This document shows positions 7,513 through 16,998 of a stretch of DNA of 24,378 nt, piece by piece. Origin of the DNA: Bacillota bacterium (lineage in GTDB: Bacteria; Bacillota; Clostridia; Christensenellales; CAG-138); contig JAEWWD010000318.1 of NCBI GenBank assembly GCA_023396535.1, forward strand, positions 1 through 24,378, in the 5' to 3' direction. Position 1 is the stretch's first letter, and each line of letters opens with the position of its first letter. The position numbers and the translations under genes are program-made. Below the pieces are notes generated by a model that saw only the letters and a list, made by a program, of their open reading frames with translations, did no database searches and was not told the origin of the DNA.

Positions 7513-7542
7513 ACTATATCATGCTGATCCAAACACTTACAA
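7513..7542 (-). promoter_or_regulatory. Probable promoter of the membrane protein gene
   Basis: On the minus strand, -35 TTGTAA (7537-7542) and extended -10 TGA-TATAGT (-10 at 7513-7518) are separated by 18 bases. The start codon at 7460 follows after about 45 bases. Confidence 0.5.
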
Positions 7543-7595
7543 GATGTAATAGCTATCAGGATTGTAAAATCTGACCAACAACGATTGGCCCTATG

Positions 7596-7623
7596 AAAAT
7601 AAAAAGGGCGGCCTATGCCGCCC
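7596..7623 (-). terminator. Rho-independent terminator after the topoisomerase A-subunit gene
   Basis: The 7-bp stem GGGCGGC / GCCGCCC (7606-7623), read on the minus strand, is followed by TTTTTATTTT. It lies about 120 bases after the A-subunit stop, beyond palindrome copy B. Confidence 0.8.
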
Positions 7624-7646
7624 GAAATGTTGAAAGTTGTAACACA

Positions 7647-7735
7647 GATATACACCCAAAGCGACAAAGTCGCTTTGATTATGGGTTCTTAGGGCCGTTA
7701 CGGCCCTAAGCGGGGGTGTGGGGCAGAGCCCCACA
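7647..7735 (-). repeat. Composite palindrome element, copy B (inverted relative to copy A)
   Basis: Hairpins lie at 7657-7677, 7689-7709 and 7717-7735, each with a perfect stem and three-base loop. Read on the minus strand they match copy A hairpin by hairpin, including the spacers. The element begins eight bases after the A-subunit stop at 7744, the same distance copy A keeps from its gene. Confidence 0.8.
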
Positions 7736-7743
7736 TCAAATAA

Positions 7744-10149
<2,406 letters not shown>

Positions 10150-10166
10150 GTTTCACCTCATAATAA

Positions 10167-10340
10167 AATGAACAATGAACAATGCAAAATGAACAATGCA
10201 TGAGGAAATTCCTTCGGAATTTCTTCTAAATGGGTTACACAGTTCGGTACAGTATTGTTCAGAAAAATCCCGTAGGGATTTTGTCCGCCATTGTTCATTG
10301 TTAATTATTCATTGTTCATTGCGCGCAGCGCTCTGCGCGC
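10167..10340. repeat. MITE-like element between topoisomerase B and A genes
   Basis: The ends are imperfect inverted repeats built from AATGAACAATG units (10167-10200 and 10290-10322). Inside are two perfect 8-bp hairpins with three-base loops (10205-10223 and 10264-10282). A further hairpin, GCGCGCAG-CGCT-CTGCGCGC, abuts the right end at 10321-10340. There is no coding capacity. The right end provides the last codons and stop of the B-subunit gene. The pattern fits a small non-autonomous mobile or palindromic element. Confidence 0.65.
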
Positions 10341-12279
10341 TGTATCCTTTTTCCAAAAACACATCCTGCTTGTTGAAATTCGCGTATTCGCTGATGTATT
10401 CTTTGCGCGGCTGAATTTTATCGCCCATGAGCACGGTGACGATGTGCTCCACGTCCGCCGCGTCTTCTATGCCCACGCGGATGAGCGAGCGGTTGTCGGG
10501 GTTCATGGTGGTCTCCCAGAGCTGCTCGGGGTTCATTTCGCCCAGGCCTTTGTAGCGCTGTACCGTATAGCCCTTGCCCAGCTCTTTCGCGGCGGCCGCA
10601 AGCTCGCGCTCGTCGTAGGCGTATATCGCGCGTTCACCGCGCTGCACCTTGTAAAGCGGCGGCAGGCCGATGTAGACGTGCCCTTCCATGATGAGCGGCT
10701 TCATATACCGGTAAAAGAACGTCAGCAGTATGGCGCGGATATGCGCGCCGTCCTGGTCCGCGTCGGAGAGGATTATGACTTTATCGTACTTGCGCTGCGA
10801 AATATCGAAATCCTCGCCTATGCCCGTGCCTATGGCGGTGATGATGGAGCGGAACTCCTCGTTGGCGAGCACCTGGTCGAACCGCTTTTTCTCCACATTG
10901 AGCGGTTTGCCGCGCAGGGGGAGTATGGCCTGGAAGCTGCGGTCGCGCCCCTGCTTGGCGGAGCCGCCCGCGCTGTCGCCCTCTACGATAAACAGCTCAT
11001 TCTTCTGCGGGTTGCGGCCTGTGCAGCTAGAAAGCTTGCCCACCAGAGGCGCGTTTTCCAGCTTGTTCTTTTCGCGGGCCATATTCTTCGCCTTGCGCGC
11101 CGTCTCGCGCACGCGCGCGGCTTTTACGGCCTTGTCCGCCATGCCGGCGGCGATGTCCGCGTTTTTCAGATCCTCCAGATAGGGCGTCAAAAGCTCCGTT
11201 ACTACATATTCCACGGCGGGGCGCGCTTCCGTGTTGCCGAGCTTTGTTTTGGTCTGGCCCTCGAACTGTATGCTCTTCATTTTGAGGGAGAGCACCGCCG
11301 TCAGTCCTTCCCGGAAATCCTCGCCGGAAAGGGAAGGGTCCTTATCCTTGAGCAAGCCGACGCGGCGGCAGTAATCGTTCATGACCTTGGTCAAAGCCGC
11401 TTTGAAGCCCGTTTCGTGCGTGCCGCCCTCGGTGGTGGGGATGTTGTTGACATAGCTGAATATGCTTTCCGCGTAGCCGTCGTTGTGCTGCAGGGCGAGT
11501 TCCACCACGATGCCGTCCCGCTCGCCCCGGATGTGGATGGGGGAGGGGTAGAGTGCGGTTTTGTCCGCGTTCAGGTAGGAAACGAAATCCGAAAGCCCGC
11601 CCTCGAAGCAGTATTCCGCCTCGCGCTTTTTGGCGCGTTCGTCGATCAGCTTCATGCGCACGCCGCGGTTGAGATACGCGAGTTCCCGCAGCCTGCGTGC
11701 GATAATATCGAAATTCATCTCAATGGTTTCAAATACGCGCGCGTCGGGCAGAAATGTGACCGTTGTGCCCTGTTTGCGCGTGCGGCCGGTTTCGGTCAGC
11801 GGCCCCTTGGGGTGGCCGGATATGATTTTGCCGTTCTTGCCCAAGGCGCTTTCAAACTCCTGCACATACGCGTGGCCCTGTGTGCAGACTTCCGCGCGCA
11901 GCCAGGTGGAAAGCGCGTTTACCACGCTCGCACCCACGCCGTGCAGTCCGCCCGAATAGCCGTAGGAGTCGTTGCCGAATTTACCGCCCGCGTGCAGCTG
12001 CGTAAACACCAGTTCCACGCCGGACACGCCGTATTTTTCGTGTATGCCCACGGGGATGCCGCGCCCGTCGTCGGACACGGTGACGGAATTATCCTTGTGC
12101 AGCGTGACTTCCACGGTCGTGGCGAAGCCGTTGGCGGCCTCGTCTATGGCGTTATCCACGATCTCCCACAGCAGATGGTGCAGGCCGCGCGCGCCCGTGG
12201 AGCCTATGTACATGCCGGGGCGCATGCGTACGGCATCCAGCCCCTCCATGACCTGTATGCTTTGTACGTTGTACTCCAT
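10309..12279 (-). CDS. Type IIA topoisomerase B subunit (topoisomerase IV/gyrase B-like)
   Basis: This is the ATPase subunit that clamps the transported DNA segment. The 656-residue protein has a GHKL ATP-binding fold with E39, N43, DDGRG at 70-74 and the glycine-rich lid GLHGVG at 111-116. The Toprim domain carries EGDSAGGSA at 433-441 and DADQDG at 506-511 for metal binding. The length fits both ParE and GyrB of Gram-positives, and ILPLRGKPLNVEK is GyrB-like. The locus lacks dnaA or recF, which usually accompany gyrB, so this is probably the second, topoisomerase IV-type pair. GGGAGGACATAC precedes the ATG. The final residues (about SAQSAARNEQ) are encoded by a palindromic, MITE-like sequence, so the natural C-terminus may have been replaced. 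Confidence 0.92.
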   Translation of the reverse strand: MEYNVQSIQVMEGLDAVRMRPGMYIGSTGARGLHHLLWEIVDNAIDEAANGFATTVEVTLHKDNSVTVSDDGRGIPVGIHEKYGVSGVELVFTQLHAGGKFGNDSYGYSGGLHGVGASVVNALSTWLRAEVCTQGHAYVQEFESALGKNGKIISGHPKGPLTETGRTRKQGTTVTFLPDARVFETIEMNFDIIARRLRELAYLNRGVRMKLIDERAKKREAEYCFEGGLSDFVSYLNADKTALYPSPIHIRGERDGIVVELALQHNDGYAESIFSYVNNIPTTEGGTHETGFKAALTKVMNDYCRRVGLLKDKDPSLSGEDFREGLTAVLSLKMKSIQFEGQTKTKLGNTEARPAVEYVVTELLTPYLEDLKNADIAAGMADKAVKAARVRETARKAKNMAREKNKLENAPLVGKLSSCTGRNPQKNELFIVEGDSAGGSAKQGRDRSFQAILPLRGKPLNVEKKRFDQVLANEEFRSIITAIGTGIGEDFDISQRKYDKVIILSDADQDGAHIRAILLTFFYRYMKPLIMEGHVYIGLPPLYKVQRGERAIYAYDERELAAAAKELGKGYTVQRYKGLGEMNPEQLWETTMNPDNRSLIRVGIEDAADVEHIVTVLMGDKIQPRKEYISEYANFNKQDVFLEKGYSAQSAARNEQ

Positions 12280-12318
12280 GTATGTCCTCCCGTGGTTTCT
12301 TCTTTAGCCGATGGTATT

Positions 12319-13200
12319 TCAGGAAGCGGGCGATTCGGCCTGCGCCGCGATTTCAATCCTGTGTCTGCTGCGCGCGTCCCACGCGTACCAGAGCGTGATG
12401 GTAACGAGCACCACCGCCCCGCCGATAAATGCGTATTTGCCGGGCCGTTCGCCTACCGCAAGGTACACCCATATTGGGTTGATGAGCGGCTGTATGGACG
12501 CGATCAGCGAGCAGGTCAGCGGCGAAACGTAGCGTACTGACAGGCTGTACAGTATGTTCGGGATGCCGAGCTGCACCACGCCCAGCAGCACGATAAACAG
12601 GATATTCGTCGCGGTAACGGGCGTATCGTATGCGAACGCGAGCGGCGCGCACAGCAGCCCCATCATAATCTGCGAAAGCAGCATGCCGGACATACGCGTC
12701 TCTTCATCCGCCCCGCCCGAAAGCGTGAACATCGCGCCGAAAAATACGCCCGACGCCAGCCCCAGCAGATTGCCCATGAGAGAGCCCCCGCCGATCTGAT
12801 CCACAAAGCACAGCGCCACGCCTGCTATGGTCAGCAGCACCGCCAGCACGTCGCCCCGGCGCATGGGCTGCCTGCGGAATATGGCCGAGAAGACCAGCAC
12901 GTATATGGGCGCCGTATACTCGAGCACGATGGCGTTGGCCGCCGTGGTCAGTTTGATGGCGGGCAGGTAGGTGATGTATGTCGCCATCAGCGCAACGGCA
13001 ATGGCGAAGGATTGGCGGCTTCGCACCAAGCGCATGCGGCGCGCGCGCATATACAGGCCCATTACAATCCCTGTCAATATGCTGCGGCAGCCCGCGATGA
13101 CCAGCGCGTTCCACGGAACCAGCTTGACGAGAAGGCCGCTCGTGCTCCATAGCAGGGTGCACAGGAGCATTTGCAGCAGGGCGGCGCGTTCCTTTTTCAT
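12319..13200 (-). CDS. EamA-family (DMT superfamily) permease, paralogue 1
   Basis: This inner-membrane transporter of the drug/metabolite superfamily has 293 residues and about ten hydrophobic segments arranged as two EamA repeats. Visible segments include the N-terminal LLCTLLWSTSGLLVKL, the conserved AANAIVLEYTAPIYVLVF and the C-terminal SLIASIQPLINPIWVYL. The ATG at 13200 is chosen over an upstream GTG because GAGG lies six bases before it and because the paralogue upstream starts at the same MKKE. It is roughly two-thirds identical to that paralogue without gaps, a tandem duplication. A consensus promoter and a leader hairpin lie just upstream. It may be cotranscribed with the topoisomerase genes 40 bases downstream. 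The substrate is unknown; relatives export amino acids or metabolites. Confidence 0.88.
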   Translation of the reverse strand: MKKERAALLQMLLCTLLWSTSGLLVKLVPWNALVIAGCRSILTGIVMGLYMRARRMRLVRSRQSFAIAVALMATYITYLPAIKLTTAANAIVLEYTAPIYVLVFSAIFRRQPMRRGDVLAVLLTIAGVALCFVDQIGGGSLMGNLLGLASGVFFGAMFTLSGGADEETRMSGMLLSQIMMGLLCAPLAFAYDTPVTATNILFIVLLGVVQLGIPNILYSLSVRYVSPLTCSLIASIQPLINPIWVYLAVGERPGKYAFIGGAVVLVTITLWYAWDARSRHRIEIAAQAESPAS

Positions 13201-13224
13201 ACTCATCCTCACGGCTTGTACGAA

Positions 13225-13245
13225 AGGGGCTGACGCGCAGCCCCT
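13225..13245 (-). promoter_or_regulatory. Leader hairpin of EamA paralogue 1
   Basis: A perfect 8-bp stem, AGGGGCTG / CAGCCCCT on the minus strand, has a five-base loop and lies between promoter and ribosome site. No U-tract follows, so it looks like a leader structure rather than a terminator. A related hairpin with a U-tract is at the same place before paralogue 2. Confidence 0.5.
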
Positions 13246-13260
13246 ATATCGTTCTGTAAT

Positions 13261-13289
13261 ATTCTACCGGTATTTCGCGGAATTTGCAA
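13261..13289 (-). promoter_or_regulatory. Promoter of EamA paralogue 1
   Basis: On the minus strand, -35 TTGCAA (13284-13289) and -10 TAGAAT (13261-13266) are separated by 17 bases. The same boxes with the same spacing precede paralogue 2, which supports function by conservation. Confidence 0.75.
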
Positions 13290-13374
13290 TGCCCGCATGG
13301 GTTTAACGCGGTTAAGCGGCATGCGCCGTTCGCCGATAAACGCCTGATTTGGCGAATACGCGCGCCGCGCGGGC

Positions 13375-14247
13375 TCAGGCTTCAGTTGCCTGCGCCGGGC
13401 AGGCGGACTGCTTCTGCCGCCCGTCCCACACGCACCAGAGCGTGATGGTTAAGAGCACCACCGCGCCGCCTATGAGCGCATACGCGCCCGGCTGCTCGCC
13501 CAGCACCAGGAACACCCAGATGGGGTTAAAAAGCGGCTCCAGCACCGAAAGCAGCGAGCAGGTCAGCGGCGAACAGTACTTGGCGGACAGGCTGAACAGG
13601 ATATACGGAATGCCGAGCTGTACTACGCCCAGCAGCGCGATGTACAGGAGATTGACCGCGGTGACGGGCGTATCGTATACGAACGAGAGCGGCACGCCGA
13701 TCAGTATGATGACAAACTGCGCCATCAGCAAACCGGACAGGCGCGTTTCCTCTTCCACGCCACCGGAAAAATAGAACATGGAGCCGAAGAACACGCCAGA
13801 GGCGAGCCCGAGCGCGTTGCCGGGAAGGGACCCCGCGCCAAGCCTGTCAAAAAAGCACAACGCGATGCCCGCCATGGTAAGCAGCACTGTCAGCAGATCG
13901 CCGCGGCGCATGCGCTGCTTGAGGAACACCGCTGAAAACAGCAGCACGTAAATGGGCGCGGTATACTGCAGCACGATGGCGTTCGCGGCGGTGGTCAGCT
14001 TGGTGGCGGGCAGGAACGTCAGTATGACCGCCGTCATGGCGGCGGCGATGGCGTAGGACTGGCGGCTTCGCACAAAGCGCAGCTTGCGCATGCGCATATA
14101 CAGGGCGATCACGCCCGCCGTCAGCACGCTGCGGTATCCCGCGATCACCAGAGCGTTCCAGGGCAGCAGTTTTATGAGCAGGCCGCCCGTGCTCCACATC
14201 AGGCCGCAGACGAGCATCTGCAGTATCGCGACGTGTTCCTTTTTCAT
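13375..14247 (-). CDS. EamA-family (DMT superfamily) permease, paralogue 2
   Basis: This 290-residue protein has two EamA repeats and about ten membrane segments, matching paralogue 1 along its length. Shared blocks include PWNALVIAG, RSRQS, KLTTAANAIVL, TAPIYVL, YDTPVTA, LLGVVQLGIP and SPLTCSL. GGAGGACTTAGCC precedes the ATG, a good ribosome site. Differences cluster in the membrane segments rather than the loops, which may mean altered substrate preference after duplication. It lies between the chromate-type transporter genes and paralogue 1, all on the minus strand, but has its own promoter about 20 bases after the upstream stop. Transport of a small metabolite out of or into the cell is expected; the ligand is not known. 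Confidence 0.88.
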   Translation of the reverse strand: MKKEHVAILQMLVCGLMWSTGGLLIKLLPWNALVIAGYRSVLTAGVIALYMRMRKLRFVRSRQSYAIAAAMTAVILTFLPATKLTTAANAIVLQYTAPIYVLLFSAVFLKQRMRRGDLLTVLLTMAGIALCFFDRLGAGSLPGNALGLASGVFFGSMFYFSGGVEEETRLSGLLMAQFVIILIGVPLSFVYDTPVTAVNLLYIALLGVVQLGIPYILFSLSAKYCSPLTCSLLSVLEPLFNPIWVFLVLGEQPGAYALIGGAVVLLTITLWCVWDGRQKQSACPAQATEA

Positions 14248-14292
14248 GGCTAAGTCCTCCGGTCCCGGCCCGCCGCACCCGGCGGGAGCCGA

Positions 14293-14323
14293 TAAAAAGG
14301 AGCTTACCCCGATGGCAGCCCCT
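14293..14323 (-). promoter_or_regulatory. Leader hairpin with U-tract (possible attenuator) of EamA paralogue 2
   Basis: On the minus strand the stem AGGGGCT / AGCTCCT (one G-T pair) with a 12-base loop is followed by TTTTTA, a terminator-like shape within the leader. It corresponds in position and left arm to the leader hairpin of paralogue 1. Confidence 0.45.
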
Positions 14324-14338
14324 CAATGGTTCGGTATT

Positions 14339-14367
14339 ATTCTATCGGGTTTGCATGTAAATTGCAA
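14339..14367 (-). promoter_or_regulatory. Promoter of EamA paralogue 2
   Basis: On the minus strand, -35 TTGCAA (14362-14367), a 17-base spacer and -10 TAGAAT (14339-14344). It is identical in both boxes and spacing to the promoter of paralogue 1. Confidence 0.75.
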
Positions 14368-14388
14368 TGCCCGGCGGCCGCAGGCGGG

Positions 14389-14961
14389 TCAGGCCCCCGC
14401 GAACCCGAACCCTATGCCGGCCGCCGCCGATACGAGTATCCAGACGATAGGGTGCAGCTTTTGGGTCTTTTTTACAAAGCGGGTCAGGACGACGAGGATT
14501 GCCGCCAGCGCAATCCCTTTCCAGTTCATATTGGCGATGAAATCCCCGGCCCCCGGCGTATAGAACGTGAGAACCACGAGGGAAAGCCCCGACGCCGCAA
14601 TGAGGCCCGTGGATGCGGGGCGAAGGGCGGCAAACGCCGCGTTGATATACCGGCTTTCCCGGAATTTGCGCAGAAAGGACGCGATCAGCAATATCACGAT
14701 GACGGAAGGGGCGATGAGCCCGAGCGTCGCCACGACGGAGCCTATGACGCCCGCGGTGGTAAACCCCACATAGGTTGCCATATTCACGCCGATGGGGCCG
14801 GGCGTGGACTCTGAAACCGCCACCATATCCGCAAGCTGCGCCTGCGTGAACCAGCCGGTGGCGTCGGCCATTTTGGAGAGGAACGGCAGCGTGGCCAGGC
14901 CGCCGCCTACGGAGAACAGGCCGGTTTTGAAGAATTCAAAGAAAAGGCGAAGCAGCAGCAT
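14389..14961 (-). CDS. Chromate transporter family protein, second half-protein
   Basis: This is one half of a split CHR-family (chromate ion transporter) membrane protein; in the family two short proteins together equal one long ChrA. The 190-residue protein carries the hallmark SVGGGLATLPFL near its start and ESTPGPIGVNMATYVGF, followed by four or five hydrophobic segments. It begins in a one-base overlap (TAATG) with the stop of the first half, so both are made from one transcript and probably work as a heterodimer. Some family members expel chromate, but many anaerobe homologues sit in no metal-resistance context and their substrate is unknown, so the chromate role is only a family name here. 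Confidence 0.88.
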   Translation of the reverse strand: MLLLRLFFEFFKTGLFSVGGGLATLPFLSKMADATGWFTQAQLADMVAVSESTPGPIGVNMATYVGFTTAGVIGSVVATLGLIAPSVIVILLIASFLRKFRESRYINAAFAALRPASTGLIAASGLSLVVLTFYTPGAGDFIANMNWKGIALAAILVVLTRFVKKTQKLHPIVWILVSAAAGIGFGFAGA

Positions 14962-15515
14962 TACTTATCGCCCTCCTTCCTCTTAGGACGAAGGAAAACA
15001 GGCATAAGCCCTACAGCCGCCGCAATAACCACAAATATGGCCGGGGATATATCGAGGAAATACGCGCCGAGAGCTACAACAAGGAATATTGCAAACGAAA
15101 GCTTGCTTTTCACGGCGCTTTTCCATAGCTTGCATACCGCGTTGAATATGAGCACGCACACGCACACGCGTATGCCCGCAAAAGCGTTTTTCACAAGGGC
15201 AATATCCGCGAAGTTTGTAATCAGCCCCGCCAGTATGGAGATGATCACGATGGACGGGAACACAATGCCGAGCGTCGCCGCAATGCCCCCTGCCGTCCCC
15301 TTGCGTTTCTGACCGATAAACGTCGCGGTGTTGACCGCGATGATGCCCGGCGTGCATTGCCCCACGGCAAAATAATCCGCGAGTTCTTCATCGGTGGCCC
15401 AGCCTTTGCCCTCCACGATATCCCGCTGCAGTATGGGCAGCATGGCGTAGCCGCCCCCGAATGTCATAACGCCTATTCTGGCAAATGTCCAGAAAAGCTC
15501 CCAGAGTTCCTTCAT
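14961..15515 (-). CDS. Chromate transporter family protein, first half-protein
   Basis: This 184-residue partner of the downstream half-protein contains FARIGVMTFGGGYAMLPIL near the N-terminus and GQCTPGIIAVNTATFIG, both typical of CHR domains, then several membrane segments. It ends with a basic tail (RPKRKEGDK). The start at 15515 (MKELWELF) is chosen because AAAGGA lies about nine bases upstream. Longer in-frame readings run through the AT-rich promoter zone and have no ribosome site. Paired short CHR genes are usual in Bacillota. No metal-responsive regulator is adjacent, so an anion other than chromate is equally possible. Confidence 0.88.
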   Translation of the reverse strand: MKELWELFWTFARIGVMTFGGGYAMLPILQRDIVEGKGWATDEELADYFAVGQCTPGIIAVNTATFIGQKRKGTAGGIAATLGIVFPSIVIISILAGLITNFADIALVKNAFAGIRVCVCVLIFNAVCKLWKSAVKSKLSFAIFLVVALGAYFLDISPAIFVVIAAAVGLMPVFLRPKRKEGDK

Positions 15516-15601
15516 GTCTTTAGTCCTTTTCATTGGGTTTTCGCTTTTCTTAGGATAGCACAGTACGGGCGATATGGATAATATTTGTTTGAATGTGCTC
15601 A

Positions 15602-15633
15602 ACAAAAAAAGAATGCCGCTCACGGGCGGCATT
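15602..15633 (-). terminator. Rho-independent terminator of the ygeY-ygeW group
   Basis: The 8-bp stem AATGCCGC / GCGGCATT with a six-base loop is followed on the minus strand by seven T. It lies about 80 bases after the ygeW stop, beyond the palindromic repeat. Confidence 0.8.
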
Positions 15634-15650
15634 TTAACCTACAGAAAACT

Positions 15651-15706
15651 CCATCGGCAAAGTCCGCAGGACTTTGCCGATGGCCTAAAGTGCCATAAGG
15701 CACTTT
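15651..15706. repeat. Dispersed palindrome element, copy 1 (after ygeW)
   Basis: A perfect 15-bp stem with GCA loop (15651-15683) is followed by an 8-bp hairpin AAAGTGCC / GGCACTTT (15687-15706). The 15-bp stem recurs exactly at 20642-20674, again just after a minus-strand stop codon. Flanking bases (AAAAC before, GGCACTTT after) are also shared. Confidence 0.8.
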
Positions 15707-15715
15707 CTTGACATA

Positions 15716-16918
15716 TTATTTTGCGGCGCCTGTCCAGCGCAGTTTGGCCTGCGTCTCAAGCTGACGCAGTGTGGTCTGTGGGTCCTTCACCTTGGCGAGG
15801 AATATCATGGCCGCGATGATGTAGGGCTTGAAAGAGGCTTCTTTGTACAGGGGATCGCGGTAACGATCGAACACGGAAGCGGCGACTTCGCCCTGCTTGC
15901 AGCTCACGCCGGTGATGTCGGCGGGCAGGCAGTGCATGTACAGCGCCTTGCCGCCCTTTGTGAGCTTCATCAGCTCTTCGGTGCATTCCCAGTCCTTATG
16001 CTGCGCGTTCTGGGCGAGCAGCTCTTTCTCCAGCGCCTTGATGCCGTCGAAATCGGAGTTGCCGTAGAGTTGTGTGCGCTTTTCCATAGCCGCAAACGGC
16101 GCCCAGCTCTTGGGGTACACGACGTCCGCGTCGCGGAATGCGTCCGCCATGGAGTTGGTGATTTCGAATTTGCCGCCGAACTGCGCGGCGTTCGCTTTGG
16201 CGACATCCACGACGTCGCTCATGACCTCGTACCCTGCGGGATGCGCGAGGGTTACGTCCATGCCCATGCGGGTCATGAGGCCGATGACGCCCTGCGGTAC
16301 GGAAAGCGGCTTGCCGTAGGAGGGGGAGTAAGCCCAGCTCATGGCGATCTTCTTGCCCTTGAGGTTTTCTACGCCGCCGAACTCGTGGATGAGGTGCAGC
16401 ATATCCGCCATGGATTGCGTGGGATGATCGATATCGCACTGCAGATTGACGAGAGTCGGCTTCTGCTCCAGCACGCCCGCCTTGTGGCCTGTGGTCACGG
16501 CGTCGACGACCTCGTGCATGTAGGCGTTGCCCTTGCCGATGTACATATCGTCGCGGATGCCGATGACGTCCGCCATGAAGGAGATCATATTGGCGGTTTC
16601 ACGCACGGTTTCGCCATGGGCGACCTGGCTCTTGCCCTCGTCCAGATCCTGCACGGCGAGGCCCAACAGGTTGCAGGCGGAAGCGAAGGAGAAGCGGGTG
16701 CGTGTGGAGTTATCGCGGAACAGCGAGATGCCCAGGCCCGTATCGAATATGCGGGTGGAAACGTTGTTCTCGCGCAGGTGGCGCAGCGCGTCGGCCACGG
16801 TGAATACGGCTTCAAGTTCTTCGCGGCTCTTTTCCCAGGTCAGGAAGAAGTCGCCGTCGTACATGTTGGAAAACTGAAGCTGGTCCAGCCTGTCGGTATA
16901 TTTCTTGACGTTGCTCAT
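15716..16918 (-). CDS. ygeW: Knotted carbamoyltransferase YgeW
   Basis: YgeW belongs to the aspartate/ornithine carbamoyltransferase superfamily. The protein has 400 residues, close to the E. coli YgeW length. The carbamoyl-phosphate loop is present as SLFRDNSTRTRF (STRTR at 71-75), with HPTQSMADM (165-173) and HCLPAD near residue 340. The segment around PTLVNLQCDIDHPTQ is typical of YgeW rather than of ornithine or aspartate enzymes. In gut anaerobes ygeW occurs with ygeX, ygeY, ssnA and ygfK in the cluster linked to anaerobic purine (urate) breakdown. Here it directly follows ygeY with a 64-base gap and an AGAGGAG ribosome site. Its exact substrate is unsettled. No carbamate kinase gene is in view. 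Confidence 0.93.
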   Translation of the reverse strand: MSNVKKYTDRLDQLQFSNMYDGDFFLTWEKSREELEAVFTVADALRHLRENNVSTRIFDTGLGISLFRDNSTRTRFSFASACNLLGLAVQDLDEGKSQVAHGETVRETANMISFMADVIGIRDDMYIGKGNAYMHEVVDAVTTGHKAGVLEQKPTLVNLQCDIDHPTQSMADMLHLIHEFGGVENLKGKKIAMSWAYSPSYGKPLSVPQGVIGLMTRMGMDVTLAHPAGYEVMSDVVDVAKANAAQFGGKFEITNSMADAFRDADVVYPKSWAPFAAMEKRTQLYGNSDFDGIKALEKELLAQNAQHKDWECTEELMKLTKGGKALYMHCLPADITGVSCKQGEVAASVFDRYRDPLYKEASFKPYIIAAMIFLAKVKDPQTTLRQLETQAKLRWTGAAK

Positions 16919-16964
16919 AGCGGAATCTCCTCTTAGTTTATGTTTATGGTTTGGCAGCGGAGGC

Positions 16965-16998
16965 CTTATTTGATATCGTTGCTTATTTAATATCGTTG
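16965..16998. repeat. 17-bp tandem duplication across the ygeY stop codon
   Basis: Two adjacent 17-base units (16965-16981 and 16982-16998) differ at one base. Read on the minus strand each encodes N-D-I-K-stop, so the C-terminal codons and the stop of ygeY are repeated just after the gene. Confidence 0.85.

Noticed and set aside
7461..7667. N-terminal extension of the low-GC membrane protein up to 7667
   Set aside because: It contains the likely promoter, has no ribosome site and lies upstream of a good AGGAG-GTG start at 7460.
10291..12540. A 749-codon plus-strand open frame opposite the topoisomerase B gene
   Set aside because: The minus-strand gene is certain from its motifs. The plus frame is rich in His, Ala and Val, as expected of an antisense shadow.
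12319..14247. Possible assembly duplication of the EamA gene
   Set aside because: The two copies differ at roughly a third of residues and throughout their DNA, so this is a real and fairly old duplication.
15516..15632. N-terminal extension of the first chromate-type half-protein
   Set aside because: The stretch includes the ygeW-side terminator and an AT-rich promoter zone; CHR proteins normally begin close to the start chosen at 15515.
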